Assembly (NCBI GenBank): GCA_036381175.1
Contig: DASVDI010000005.1
Coordinates: 1 to 64,000, forward strand
DNA from: JAJUFS01 sp036381175
Lineage (GTDB): Bacteria > Pseudomonadota > Gammaproteobacteria > Natronospirales > JAJUFS01
Direction of reading: 5' to 3'
DNA length: 64,000 nucleotides
Made by a program: the position numbers and the translations under genes. The notes beneath the pieces are model-generated. The model saw only the letters and a list, made by a program, of their open reading frames with translations. It made no database searches and was not told the origin of the DNA. Of this stretch, positions 55,544 to 62,074 are shown one piece after another (the first letter of the stretch is position 1; each line of letters starts with the position of its first letter).

Positions 55544-55879
55544 TCAATGTGCTCGCCGCCGGATCAGACCAAGCCGTTGCCTGGCGAGTCGGATATCCGC
55601 GACCGCTGTTCGCTGCGTCTTTTTTCTGAACGCGTGCAACACGTGAATTCGATCGGTTCGTGCCGTTACGTAGATGACGCGAAATGCGCCGTCAATACTG
55701 ATGCGCACCTCACGGACCCGAGGCCCAATACTTTTCATGGGCTTCCAGCTCGTCGGCGCAAGCCCTTGCTGCAGGCGCCGCAGTTCCGTGCCGACCGCTC
55801 GACGTACACGCAAAGGAAACGCCTTTACGCTGTCCAGCGAATCTCCGTGCCAGATGATGTCCTTTTCCAATGAACACAT
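55544..55879 (-). CDS. RelE/HigB-like toxin (phage Gp49 family)
   Basis: A 111-residue basic protein with the family pattern IIWHGDSLDSVKAFPLRVRRAVGTELRRLQQGL, SWKPMKSIGPRVREVRI, GAFRVIYVTARTDRIHVLHAFRKKTQRT. Such toxins cleave mRNA on the ribosome and are held by the antitoxin encoded next. The start could be ATG 55879 or TTG 55870; AAGGA sits nine bases before the latter. The gene pair lies amid remnants of the modules. Confidence 0.88.
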   Translation of the reverse strand: MCSLEKDIIWHGDSLDSVKAFPLRVRRAVGTELRRLQQGLAPTSWKPMKSIGPRVREVRISIDGAFRVIYVTARTDRIHVLHAFRKKTQRTAVADIRLARQRLGLIRRRAH

Positions 55880-55955
55880 TCCTTGTGAGTCCAAGCTTCG
55901 TCAATATACCTTATTTGGTATAGCTTGTCCTCCGGCGAAAACATCCGCACCGCCT

Positions 55956-56006
55956 AACTGCCGGTCACGAATTCGGAATTCGAATCCTTGTACAAGTAGC
56001 AAAAAG
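55956..56006. repeat. Detached copy of the 3' end of the module A small gene
   Basis: These 51 bases repeat 53409-53459 with a single mismatch. The match includes the last 14 codons, the TAG stop and the following AAAAAG. Nothing of the rest of the gene is present. It marks an old duplication or recombination endpoint between 53 and 56 kb. Confidence 0.92.
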
Positions 56007-56172
56007 GGTACTAACCCCTTTTTCCGAACCCGTATTGCAGTTTCGGGAGGCGCGACTAGGCTTGAACAGATGGCCGGCGCAGTCCGGTTCTCTCCAACCT
56101 CCTGGGTAGATCCGGTTTCAGGAGCTCGCATCGTTCGCCGAACGGCGTCTGTTCGCAGGCAAAGGGAAAATC

Positions 56173-56628
56173 ATGTTCAAACAATGCACCCAACTGATCG
56201 CTGTCCTGTCTGCTTTGGCAGGATTCACAACGGCACTTGCAATGGAGCAGCCGACACAGGAGAACCCGCTCGCGTTCGCCGCAAGTTCAGCGTCGCTGAA
56301 ATGGGGACCGTGCCCGGAAATTTTTCCGACAGGCTGCGAAATCGCCGTGCTGCATGGAGATCCGGCGAGGGAGAATGCCGATCTCTTCTTCAAGGTTCCG
56401 GCAAACTACAAAATCCCGAACCACTGGCACACGTCGGCGGAGCGCATGGTGCTTGTATCGGGAAAGATGACCGTCCAATACGAAGGTCACGAGCCCGTAA
56501 CACTGAAGAAAGGCGTATACGCCTATGGGCCACCGAAACTCCCGCATGCGACGACCTGCTTGAAAGGTGAAGAATGCGTGCTGTTCATCGCGTTCGAAGA
56601 GCCGGTCGATGCACATCTTGCAGAGTAG
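56173..56628 (+). CDS. Secreted cupin-domain protein
   Basis: A 151-residue precursor with signal peptide ending FTTALAMEQP. The cupin metal site is HWHTSAERMVLVSG (two His plus Glu) near residue 88 and the later His in KLPHATTC. Relatives with this DUF4437-like layout are secreted and of unknown role. Two cysteines (CPEIFPTGC) may form a disulfide. A terminator follows 25 bp behind. Confidence 0.88.
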   Translation: MFKQCTQLIAVLSALAGFTTALAMEQPTQENPLAFAASSASLKWGPCPEIFPTGCEIAVLHGDPARENADLFFKVPANYKIPNHWHTSAERMVLVSGKMTVQYEGHEPVTLKKGVYAYGPPKLPHATTCLKGEECVLFIAFEEPVDAHLAE

Positions 56629-56652
56629 TAATCACCTGACTGCTCACAATAC

Positions 56653-56675
56653 AAAGCCCCGCTAGCGGGGCTTTT
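56653..56675 (+). terminator. Terminator of the cupin gene
   Basis: A perfect 20-bp palindrome AAAGCCCCGCTAGCGGGGCTTT plus one more T closes the cupin transcript, 25 bp after its stop codon. Confidence 0.92.
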
Positions 56676-56777
56676 GTTCAACTAAACCCGGCTTTCTCGA
56701 TCGCCAAGGCTTGAGCCATCGCTTCAATGCCGGGAGGACGCGTGCCCCGGATTCATCGCCACCGAAAGACGCGGGCT

Positions 56778-57125
56778 TCATTGCGGCAGATCCCCGAAGA
56801 CGGCTTGCAACTCCGGCAATTCGTCGGCTGCAAACTCCTCTTCGTAGAGAAACCGAATCCACTGAAACAGCGTATCCAGCCAGAAATCACGCAGCCACAT
56901 GTCAGGCCGTGAGGACCGGTGAAACCAGATCTCGCACAGCGCATGCCAATGCGTTTCTGCCAACCAGAGCCGATGCTCCCCCAGCAACGTCAGCACCGCT
57001 TTCGCCCGCGCCTGCCGCTCCGCGGCCAGCGGCTCATGCCCCGGCCATCGGCTCACTTCGGTCAACAAGGTTTCGACGAGCTCGCACTTGGTTTTGCCTT
57101 CGAGACCCTTCCTTGAGTCTTTCAT
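56778..57125 (-). CDS. Small cytoplasmic protein of accessory module C
   Basis: A 115-residue soluble protein, Trp- and Glu-rich and probably all-helical (AKAVLTLLGEHRLWLAETHWHALCEIWF, WLRDFWLDTLFQWIRFLYEEEF). AGGAGG lies five bases before its ATG. It diverges from the XRE gene at 57237 across a 41-bp imperfect palindrome. This repeats the layout of modules A and B, although the three small proteins share little sequence. No known family. Confidence 0.7.
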   Translation of the reverse strand: MKDSRKGLEGKTKCELVETLLTEVSRWPGHEPLAAERQARAKAVLTLLGEHRLWLAETHWHALCEIWFHRSSRPDMWLRDFWLDTLFQWIRFLYEEEFAADELPELQAVFGDLPQ

Positions 57126-57162
57126 CGATCCTCCTTGTCTCTCATGGCCATGCGCTCATCAG

Positions 57163-57203
57163 GGTTGAGGCCAGCTTACTCCACGGGTAAGGCTAGCTCA
57201 ACC
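57163..57203. promoter_or_regulatory. Palindromic operator candidate of module C
   Basis: The arms GGTTGAGGCCAGCTTAC and GTAAGGCTAGCTCAACC form an imperfect inverted repeat around seven bases, centred between the divergent small gene and the XRE gene. Position and symmetry suggest the regulator's binding site. Confidence 0.6.
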
Positions 57204-57236
57204 AGCATGGGATGGAACCCAAGGAGGTGACATCCC

Positions 57237-57446
57237 ATGAAAGACTTCAAGAAGAAATTCGGATCACGGCTCAAAGAACTTCGTGCCGAGCGCGACATCA
57301 CCCAGGACAAGCTGGCCGAACTGCTGCAAGTCAGTCTTGATACCGTGAAGAACTACGAAGCGGGAAGGTACGGGCCGGAATTTGCGCGGCTGCCTGATCT
57401 GGCGAAGGCGTTAAACGTCAAGGTGAAGGATCTTTTCGAGTTCTGA
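57237..57446 (+). CDS. XRE-family regulator of accessory module C
   Basis: A 69-residue protein with the complete Cro/CI helix-turn-helix: FGSRLKELRAERDITQDKLAELLQVSLDTVKNYEAGRYGP, then ALNVKVKDLFEF. A strong AAGGAGGTGA precedes the ATG. It is followed after 20 bp by an exported protein on the same strand and faces away from the small gene at 56778. Confidence 0.93.
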   Translation: MKDFKKKFGSRLKELRAERDITQDKLAELLQVSLDTVKNYEAGRYGPEFARLPDLAKALNVKVKDLFEF

Positions 57447-57466
57447 TTTATCGAAGGCTGCATGAA

Positions 57467-57976
57467 ATGAAGCTTCTGATCACAGCGTTCACACTTGCAT
57501 TACTCGCGACCGCGGCGACAGGTGGTAACTACGTCCATCCCGCGCTCAAGAAGGCGATGACTCAGGCACGAGCTGATGGCATCAGTTACGGAAAGGTTAC
57601 GCTTGAGCTTCGCTACGATGAAGTATGTGAGACGCAGTTGGTGAAAATTCACGAATCGGTGCCCGCCGGATACTTCGATGAAGCGGTTGTCACAGCGCTT
57701 ACAGATCCAGATCACGGCTGGTATTCCTATAGGCGGGAAGTTCCTGCAGACACCGCTATCCTGAACAAAATTCCGATCAGCGCGTATATACGATCGATCC
57801 GGCTGCAAGATGGCAGATGGGGACACTGCTTAATCGACAAGGGCGTCAGGCTGCGGGCATGGAAAACGGACGAAAACGTTTCGCACGAATCAAACTGGAG
57901 CAATGACGACACGCTCGATCCTGATTCACTTCCGACGTTTACCGTGCCGTTCGAAATCAATCTCCAGGATGAGTAG
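57467..57976 (+). CDS. Exported protein of accessory module C
   Basis: A 169-residue precursor with signal peptide (LLITAFTLALLATAATGGN). The mature domain (ISYGKVTLELRYDEVCETQLVKIHESVPAGYFDEAVVTALTD) has a beta-alpha-beta pattern that recalls a TonB C-terminal-like fold, with two cysteines. No known family. It lies 20 bp behind the XRE gene and is probably co-expressed with it. Confidence 0.75.
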   Translation: MKLLITAFTLALLATAATGGNYVHPALKKAMTQARADGISYGKVTLELRYDEVCETQLVKIHESVPAGYFDEAVVTALTDPDHGWYSYRREVPADTAILNKIPISAYIRSIRLQDGRWGHCLIDKGVRLRAWKTDENVSHESNWSNDDTLDPDSLPTFTVPFEINLQDE

Positions 57977-58020
57977 CGGTAGAACATTCTCGACGCTGTC
58001 TTGAGATCCAGAGATCTGCC

Positions 58021-58105
58021 AAGCGCAAGACGCGATCCTAAATGTTCCTGAGGGGATGATTGTTTGATGAGGGAGGATTGAGAATGGCGGCCAGAGGCCG
58101 CCTTT
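58021..58105. repeat. Mosaic of repeat fragments and a terminator-like hairpin
   Basis: 58021-58041 resembles one arm of the inverted repeat at 58833 in degraded form. 58055-58092 is a copy of the 3' tail of the module B small gene (GTTTGATGAGGGAGGA... also at 58733 and 60055). 58086-58105 is a hairpin GGCGGCC-AGA-GGCCGCC with TTT, able to end the transcript of the preceding exported protein. Confidence 0.7.
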
Positions 58106-58176
58106 GGTGTTTCAATGTGAGATGAGCGCCTTAGGGCTGCAGGAAGTATTAAAGGTAGCAAAACGGGAATATACAC

Positions 58177-58613
58177 ATGCGCCTGATCCACTACATTATT
58201 TTTTTTTGACCTTGTTCATTTGCGTACCAGTGCACGCGAACGATGGTTCTTCACACACCCCCGAAGTGGCTAACGATTTGTATTACTGCGGAATAATTTC
58301 TGAGTTTTACGGAACGGTAAGCGACGAGCAGTTGTCCTCCCAATGGCAGGCCAGCAAAGACTCTTTTTTCCGTCTTGCGCACCTCCTGAGCGACCATCCG
58401 GACAGCCTTCTTACGAATGCAGTAGTGGACCGGTTTCGCGATTTTGTGAACCGTCTCGATCAAGAAGAGATGGACGACCGTGCCATTAAGAACGAACTAT
58501 CCGTGCAGTACGCGAGATGCGTAAAGCTCGTAGACGCTCTCCACGGCGAATTTCGGGAACGGGTCTTTCAGGCGGAAAGAACTATTCTGGAGCTTGCGCA
58601 AACAACGCGATAG
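58177..58613 (+). pseudogene. Secreted protein frameshifted at a T9 tract in its signal peptide
   Basis: ATG 58177 opens MRLIHYIIFF and then meets TGA at 58207. In the next frame, starting right at the T tract (58199-58207), translation runs LTLFICVPVHAND and on to 58613. One added T would give a 23-residue signal peptide with a good cleavage site (VHA-ND) and a mature protein of about 120 residues with a Cys pair (LYYCGIIS, QYARCVKL). The defect is thus one base in a homopolymer: mutation, phase variation or read error. Confidence 0.7.
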
Positions 58614-58630
58614 CCGCGGCTCTCGGCACA

Positions 58631-58753
58631 ATGCCGCGCCACTGGTACCTGGAGATCAAAGACGCCCTCACCCGCTGCGCAGAGCTTTACTCGGCGGCGC
58701 TAGCCAGATGGATGTCGGCACACGTAGATGAATGTTTGATGAGGGAGGAATGA
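58631..58753 (+). pseudogene. 3' fragment related to the module B small gene
   Basis: The end of this frame (WYLEIKDALTRCAELYSAALARWMSAHVDECLMREE) matches the last 36 residues of the gene at 59824 with few changes. Upstream the frame belongs to unrelated sequence that overlaps the preceding gene. The first half is missing, so it is a truncated duplicate. Confidence 0.85.
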
Positions 58754-58832
58754 AAAATGCGGCCGGAAGTGGCACTTGATGCTGTTATTCAACGGGAAGC
58801 CTCTTGCCCCTGCTGTTAACCTCGACAGCGTT

Positions 58833-58891
58833 TAGGGTCAAGTCTTGTGCTTTGAATTTCAATGCCATGCAAAGCGCAAGACTTGACCCTA
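58833..58891. repeat. 59-bp inverted repeat (22-bp arms, one mismatch)
   Basis: TAGGGTCAAGTCTTGTGCTTTG at 58833 (first arm) and its reverse complement ending at 58891 flank 15 bases. The right arm ends in the stop codon of the leftward exported gene, for which the hairpin could act as terminator. It has the look of a REP/MITE-type element; a decayed single arm occurs at 58021. Confidence 0.9.
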
Positions 58892-59461
58892 TGACTTCAG
58901 TAAAGCAGCAGCGGCGAGTAACGAGTCGTAGACCGCGACCAGTTTTCCAGCGTCGCTATCTGGATCAGGGCTCCAGGTCCTCGCACCACCATCAAACCCT
59001 CTTTCTATGCAGATAGCCGAAAAATGGTACGCCTCGCCATCCAGTCCCATGCTCGAATGGTCAAAGCTTGCTTCCGCCATCGCGCTACAGGTGTATCTCT
59101 CAAGGTCCTTGTAGAAGGAATAAGAAACATCAACGTCAACAGAACTGGCAGTTGGATGAATACCTTCTTGATATGTACCGTCGCTGAACGACTCCCACAC
59201 TTGCGCATCCAGCGTCGCCACGCGAAGGATCGCTCGTTCTCTGTCGGCCAACACCGTTACCGCGTACTCCTTCTGGAACGAAGGTAGCGCCATCATCTGC
59301 AGCCTCGGCGCTCCTTGAATCGCGGGCTGAAAAGTTTTCAGTAATGCAATTCGATAGTCGGCAAGGAACAGATCGTATGGAGATCGATCGGGAACCAATC
59401 CGCCTGCGTGAAGCGGGGACATACCTATCACCACTAGCACTATGAGAATTAGGCGCGTCAT
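58889..59461 (-). CDS. Exported protein of accessory module B
   Basis: A 190-residue precursor with signal peptide (LILIVLVVIGMSPLHAGG). The mature part has a long amphipathic region (LFLADYRIALLKTFQPAIQGAPRLQMMALPSFQKEYAV) and two Cys (YTCSAMAEA, SAICIERG). ATG 59461 overlaps the XRE stop (ATGA). Its stop codon is the end of the 59-bp inverted repeat. I know no relatives; it does not resemble the exported proteins of modules A and C. Confidence 0.75.
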   Translation of the reverse strand: MTRLILIVLVVIGMSPLHAGGLVPDRSPYDLFLADYRIALLKTFQPAIQGAPRLQMMALPSFQKEYAVTVLADRERAILRVATLDAQVWESFSDGTYQEGIHPTASSVDVDVSYSFYKDLERYTCSAMAEASFDHSSMGLDGEAYHFSAICIERGFDGGARTWSPDPDSDAGKLVAVYDSLLAAAALLKS

Positions 59462-59721
59462 AGACCTGCCGCCTTGAAAAGTTCCGCTGCCGAAATCTTC
59501 AGCGCTTTGCAAAGCTTCGCGATGTTCTTGAGTGCGAGGTTGCGTTCGCCGCGTTCGACGCCGCCGACGTAAGCCACATGGAGTCCGGCGAGATGCGCAA
59601 GGTCTTCCTGCGAGAGGTCGAGTTTTTTGCGGCGGGCCTGAATGGCGTGGCCGAGGGCTTCGAATACGGCCTGATCCTGCGGATCGATCTTTGCCTTGGC
59701 CTTGGTCTTTTTCTTCTTCAT
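59458..59721 (-). CDS. XRE-family regulator of accessory module B
   Basis: An 87-residue protein with a Lys-rich N terminus and the helix-turn-helix LGHAIQARRKKLDLSQEDLAHLAGLHVAYVGGVERGERNLALKNIAKLCKAL. The tail KISAAELFKAAGL is close to that of the module A regulator. It is translationally coupled to the exported protein and diverges from the small gene at 59824 across AT-rich palindromes. Confidence 0.93.
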   Translation of the reverse strand: MKKKKTKAKAKIDPQDQAVFEALGHAIQARRKKLDLSQEDLAHLAGLHVAYVGGVERGERNLALKNIAKLCKALKISAAELFKAAGL

Positions 59722-59756
59722 GGGCAGTAATTTGCCCCTGCCCCGCTTGATTCAAC

Positions 59757-59799
59757 CAATACTTATGAGTATTGTAAAGATAACTACTTAAAAGTATTG
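59757..59799. promoter_or_regulatory. Palindromic operator pair of module B
   Basis: CAATACTTATGAGTATTG (59757-59774) has perfect 7-bp arms, and a second, weaker site TACTTAAAAGTA (59785-59796) follows. The shared half-site is AGTATT. Both lie between the divergent XRE and small genes, in a clearly AT-richer stretch. Confidence 0.75.
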
Positions 59800-59823
59800 A
59801 CGAAATTTCTGGAGGAGAACGTC

Positions 59824-60075
59824 ATGGAAGACATCCGCAAGCTGCTGAGCGACCACGATGCCGAGATCGCGCCGGAATCACTGGCCTACATATTACGTGG
59901 GCTGAACGCGGCGATCGCCGACCAGCTCGCCGACTGCCAGCCGGACGATCCGGCAGAACGCCGCCGGTACCTGGAAATCAACGGCGCCCTCACCCGCAGC
60001 GCTGAACTGTACTCCGCGGCGCTAGCTCGATGGATATCGGGGCACGTGGATGAATGCTTGATGAGGGAGGAATGA
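59824..60075 (+). CDS. Small cytoplasmic protein of accessory module B
   Basis: An 83-residue, probably all-helical protein (IRKLLSDHDAEIAPESLAYILRGLNAAIADQLADC, LTRSAELYSAALARWISGHVDECL). GGAGGAGA lies seven bases before ATG 59824. It diverges from the XRE gene. Truncated copies of its 3' end are found at 58631 and, shorter, at 58055. No known family. Confidence 0.75.
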   Translation: MEDIRKLLSDHDAEIAPESLAYILRGLNAAIADQLADCQPDDPAERRRYLEINGALTRSAELYSAALARWISGHVDECLMREE

Positions 60076-60242
60076 GAAAGGTGGTCAAACCTTCCGTCGA
60101 TGCTGTAGTGCGAAGAATTATCGGCTCGATGCCGAAATGTGAGACCGAGATCCGCAGAACTCGAGTACCGAACACGGTGAGAGTGGCAACCACGGCTGAT
60201 TGCGGCCAGAATACCGCGCCATCTACTTTATCCATTTACTCC

Positions 60243-60911
60243 ATGACACGATTTTCTACAGAGTCAGACTTGGTGCTGCTAGCCGCGGACCTACTGGTAC
60301 GTCCACCGGGGTCAAGACTTCCATTCCTTGTATATCGAGAAGTGCCAACTCCCAACGGCTCAACAGACTTGGCTGCCGCTCGTTTTCGAAAAGACTTGAA
60401 CGCTAACTTGGCAGCGCTTCCTGCTCGCTGGGCCTACGCGGCCTCGTCGATCCCTGTTCGAAAAACGTTTTCTATCGCTTGGTTTGCAAATATTGCTGGG
60501 ACGAGTCGATCACGCGCATCCGCCGTGATCACTACCCTAGTTGATTGCGGATTAGTCCAACCTTTCGAGTTAAATGGCACAACATCGTTCGTGAAAATAG
60601 AACCGATTCGACTTCCCGCAACACGAATCTTCGCATTCGAAGCGAAGTTGAGAGATTGGAGAAAGGCATTAAGGCAAGCGCACAATAATCTTCGATATGC
60701 CGACAAGTCGTGGGTGATCATGGACGAGTCGCATTCGGGGCCAGCTTTGAAAAACAAGAAACTATTCCGACAAGAGAAAGTCGGTCTCATCACCGTTTCT
60801 ACGGATGGAAGAATGAAAGAAGAGGTGCGCGCCATCACGACAGGTCTAATGAATCCTTGGCACCGATGGGAAGTTGCGTGGCGGCTTTGGCAAACCTATA
60901 TTAGCCCATAA
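60243..60911 (+). CDS. Winged-helix protein with PD-(D/E)XK-nuclease-like core
   Basis: A 222-residue protein. An N-terminal part resembles a winged helix (VRKTFSIAWFANIAGTSRSRASAVITTLVDCGLVQPFELNGTTSFVKIEP). A following core reads RIFAFEAKLRDWRKALRQAHNNLRYADKSWVIMDE. E-x-K followed by helical W-x-K-A-L-x-Q-A is frequent in restriction-type nucleases of this fold, though the first acidic residue is not obvious. ATG 60243 is preferred; the 57 codons between it and ATG 60072 look non-coding. It converges on the unknown gene at 60901, overlapping 11 bases. Confidence 0.65.
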   Translation: MTRFSTESDLVLLAADLLVRPPGSRLPFLVYREVPTPNGSTDLAAARFRKDLNANLAALPARWAYAASSIPVRKTFSIAWFANIAGTSRSRASAVITTLVDCGLVQPFELNGTTSFVKIEPIRLPATRIFAFEAKLRDWRKALRQAHNNLRYADKSWVIMDESHSGPALKNKKLFRQEKVGLITVSTDGRMKEEVRAITTGLMNPWHRWEVAWRLWQTYISP

Positions 60912-62073
60912 ACTCTAGCGCCTCCTTCCAAGCTTGCAGATGCGCGTCAGAGCCAGGCGCATCTAACCTGATTTTTTTTGCATCCAATTTCGAATAAGCC
61001 ACCCGAGCCTTTTCAACCATCTCACCAAGCCTTTCGATCTTTTCACCCTTGCCCAATTCTTGGAGCTCCTGCAACTGGCGAAAAAAAACGATGAAATAGT
61101 GTTTATAAAGCATGGGTTGATTAAACGTGGGTTCAACCATTGCATCAAGAGCTTGATTTCCGTATTCCGTCTCAACGTATATGTCTTTCCAAAGGCCTGG
61201 AAGCTGCTTTGAAATTTCTTTCGCACTATCGAGTCGTATCCAATTCAACAAACCAGGAACGTAGAGCCTCGCCTTCGGCCCCCGCCTTTCCTCCGCTAAC
61301 GATAGGAACTTGTCCACCGAGAAAATTCGAGTATTCTCAAAAGCTCCAGTTGCAATTCCTCGAGGCTCAAGCACGGAATATAACAACGCCTCGGTATTTA
61401 AGTAGCCCAATACTAATTCGAGATCCGCACCTTTGATCTCTTCGCAAAATCTATAGAAATTAATGATGTCGGTTCCAGATGTAATCTGTTTTAGGTCGCG
61501 CTTTATATCTGGTATCAAATAGATACCGTCAATTTCTTCATAGCTTGTTACCCAATTCAATAAATACTCGCGATATTTTTGCGACTCGAGCATCGACGAA
61601 GTCACCACCAATGTCAGAAACACCGGAACGTCCACACCGATGGAGTTTATGGCAGCTAGAAACGGCTTTACTGTAAAGGCATCCAGTCGGTCGGTTAGAT
61701 CAGGCCAAAGTTGATCATGATAGCGAACAGGAATGACGATGCCCTCGAAACCCTTGTCCACTTGAAATTGGACACAACGTTTCGCGCATTCCATAGCAAC
61801 GGCTGAAAAACTCGTTGTATCAAATCCCCCGCCGCCTGAGATCGTCTCCGGGAAAAAATCATAGGAGTGCAATTTCTTCTTTGAAGACCTCGGCAAATAG
61901 AACTGCGGGTCAAAGTAGGATTTCGTTAATAGTTCAGCTGGAAGTTTTTCGACCTGATGTAAAGCGTAGTGAACCGGGCTGAGGATAAGACCATCGCCAC
62001 TCTTGTCGTCCTGAATAGACTCTTTGTTCCAGTTTGTATAGTGACCACACTGGTGCAGGATCTTATAAGACAT
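60901..62073 (-). CDS. Unknown 390-residue protein encoded behind a kinase
   Basis: A large soluble protein with alternating strands and helices that recall a TIM-barrel: GLILSPVHYALHQVEKLP, KSYFDPQFYLPR, GFEGIVIPVRYHD, VPVFLTLVVTSSML, IDGIYLIPDIKR and LELVLGYLNTEALLYS. The Gly-rich loop ETISGGGGFDTTSF may bind a phosphate. Its ATG lies one base behind the kinase stop (TAAGATG), so the two are produced together and may be enzyme and substrate. I do not recognise the family; similarity to T4-beta-type or TGT-like barrels is only an impression. Confidence 0.7.
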   Translation of the reverse strand: MSYKILHQCGHYTNWNKESIQDDKSGDGLILSPVHYALHQVEKLPAELLTKSYFDPQFYLPRSSKKKLHSYDFFPETISGGGGFDTTSFSAVAMECAKRCVQFQVDKGFEGIVIPVRYHDQLWPDLTDRLDAFTVKPFLAAINSIGVDVPVFLTLVVTSSMLESQKYREYLLNWVTSYEEIDGIYLIPDIKRDLKQITSGTDIINFYRFCEEIKGADLELVLGYLNTEALLYSVLEPRGIATGAFENTRIFSVDKFLSLAEERRGPKARLYVPGLLNWIRLDSAKEISKQLPGLWKDIYVETEYGNQALDAMVEPTFNQPMLYKHYFIVFFRQLQELQELGKGEKIERLGEMVEKARVAYSKLDAKKIRLDAPGSDAHLQAWKEALEFMG

Positions 62074-62074
62074 C

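Noticed and set aside
51934..60075. The accessory region as an integron cassette array
   Set aside because: The genes point both ways with their own promoters, and I found no recurring attC-like sites with RYYYAAC/GTTRRRY ends and no integrase.
60072..60242. Upstream extension of the nuclease-like gene to ATG 60072 or 60054
   Set aside because: These codons overlap the end of the module B small gene and look non-coding; ATG 60243 begins the part with protein-like character.
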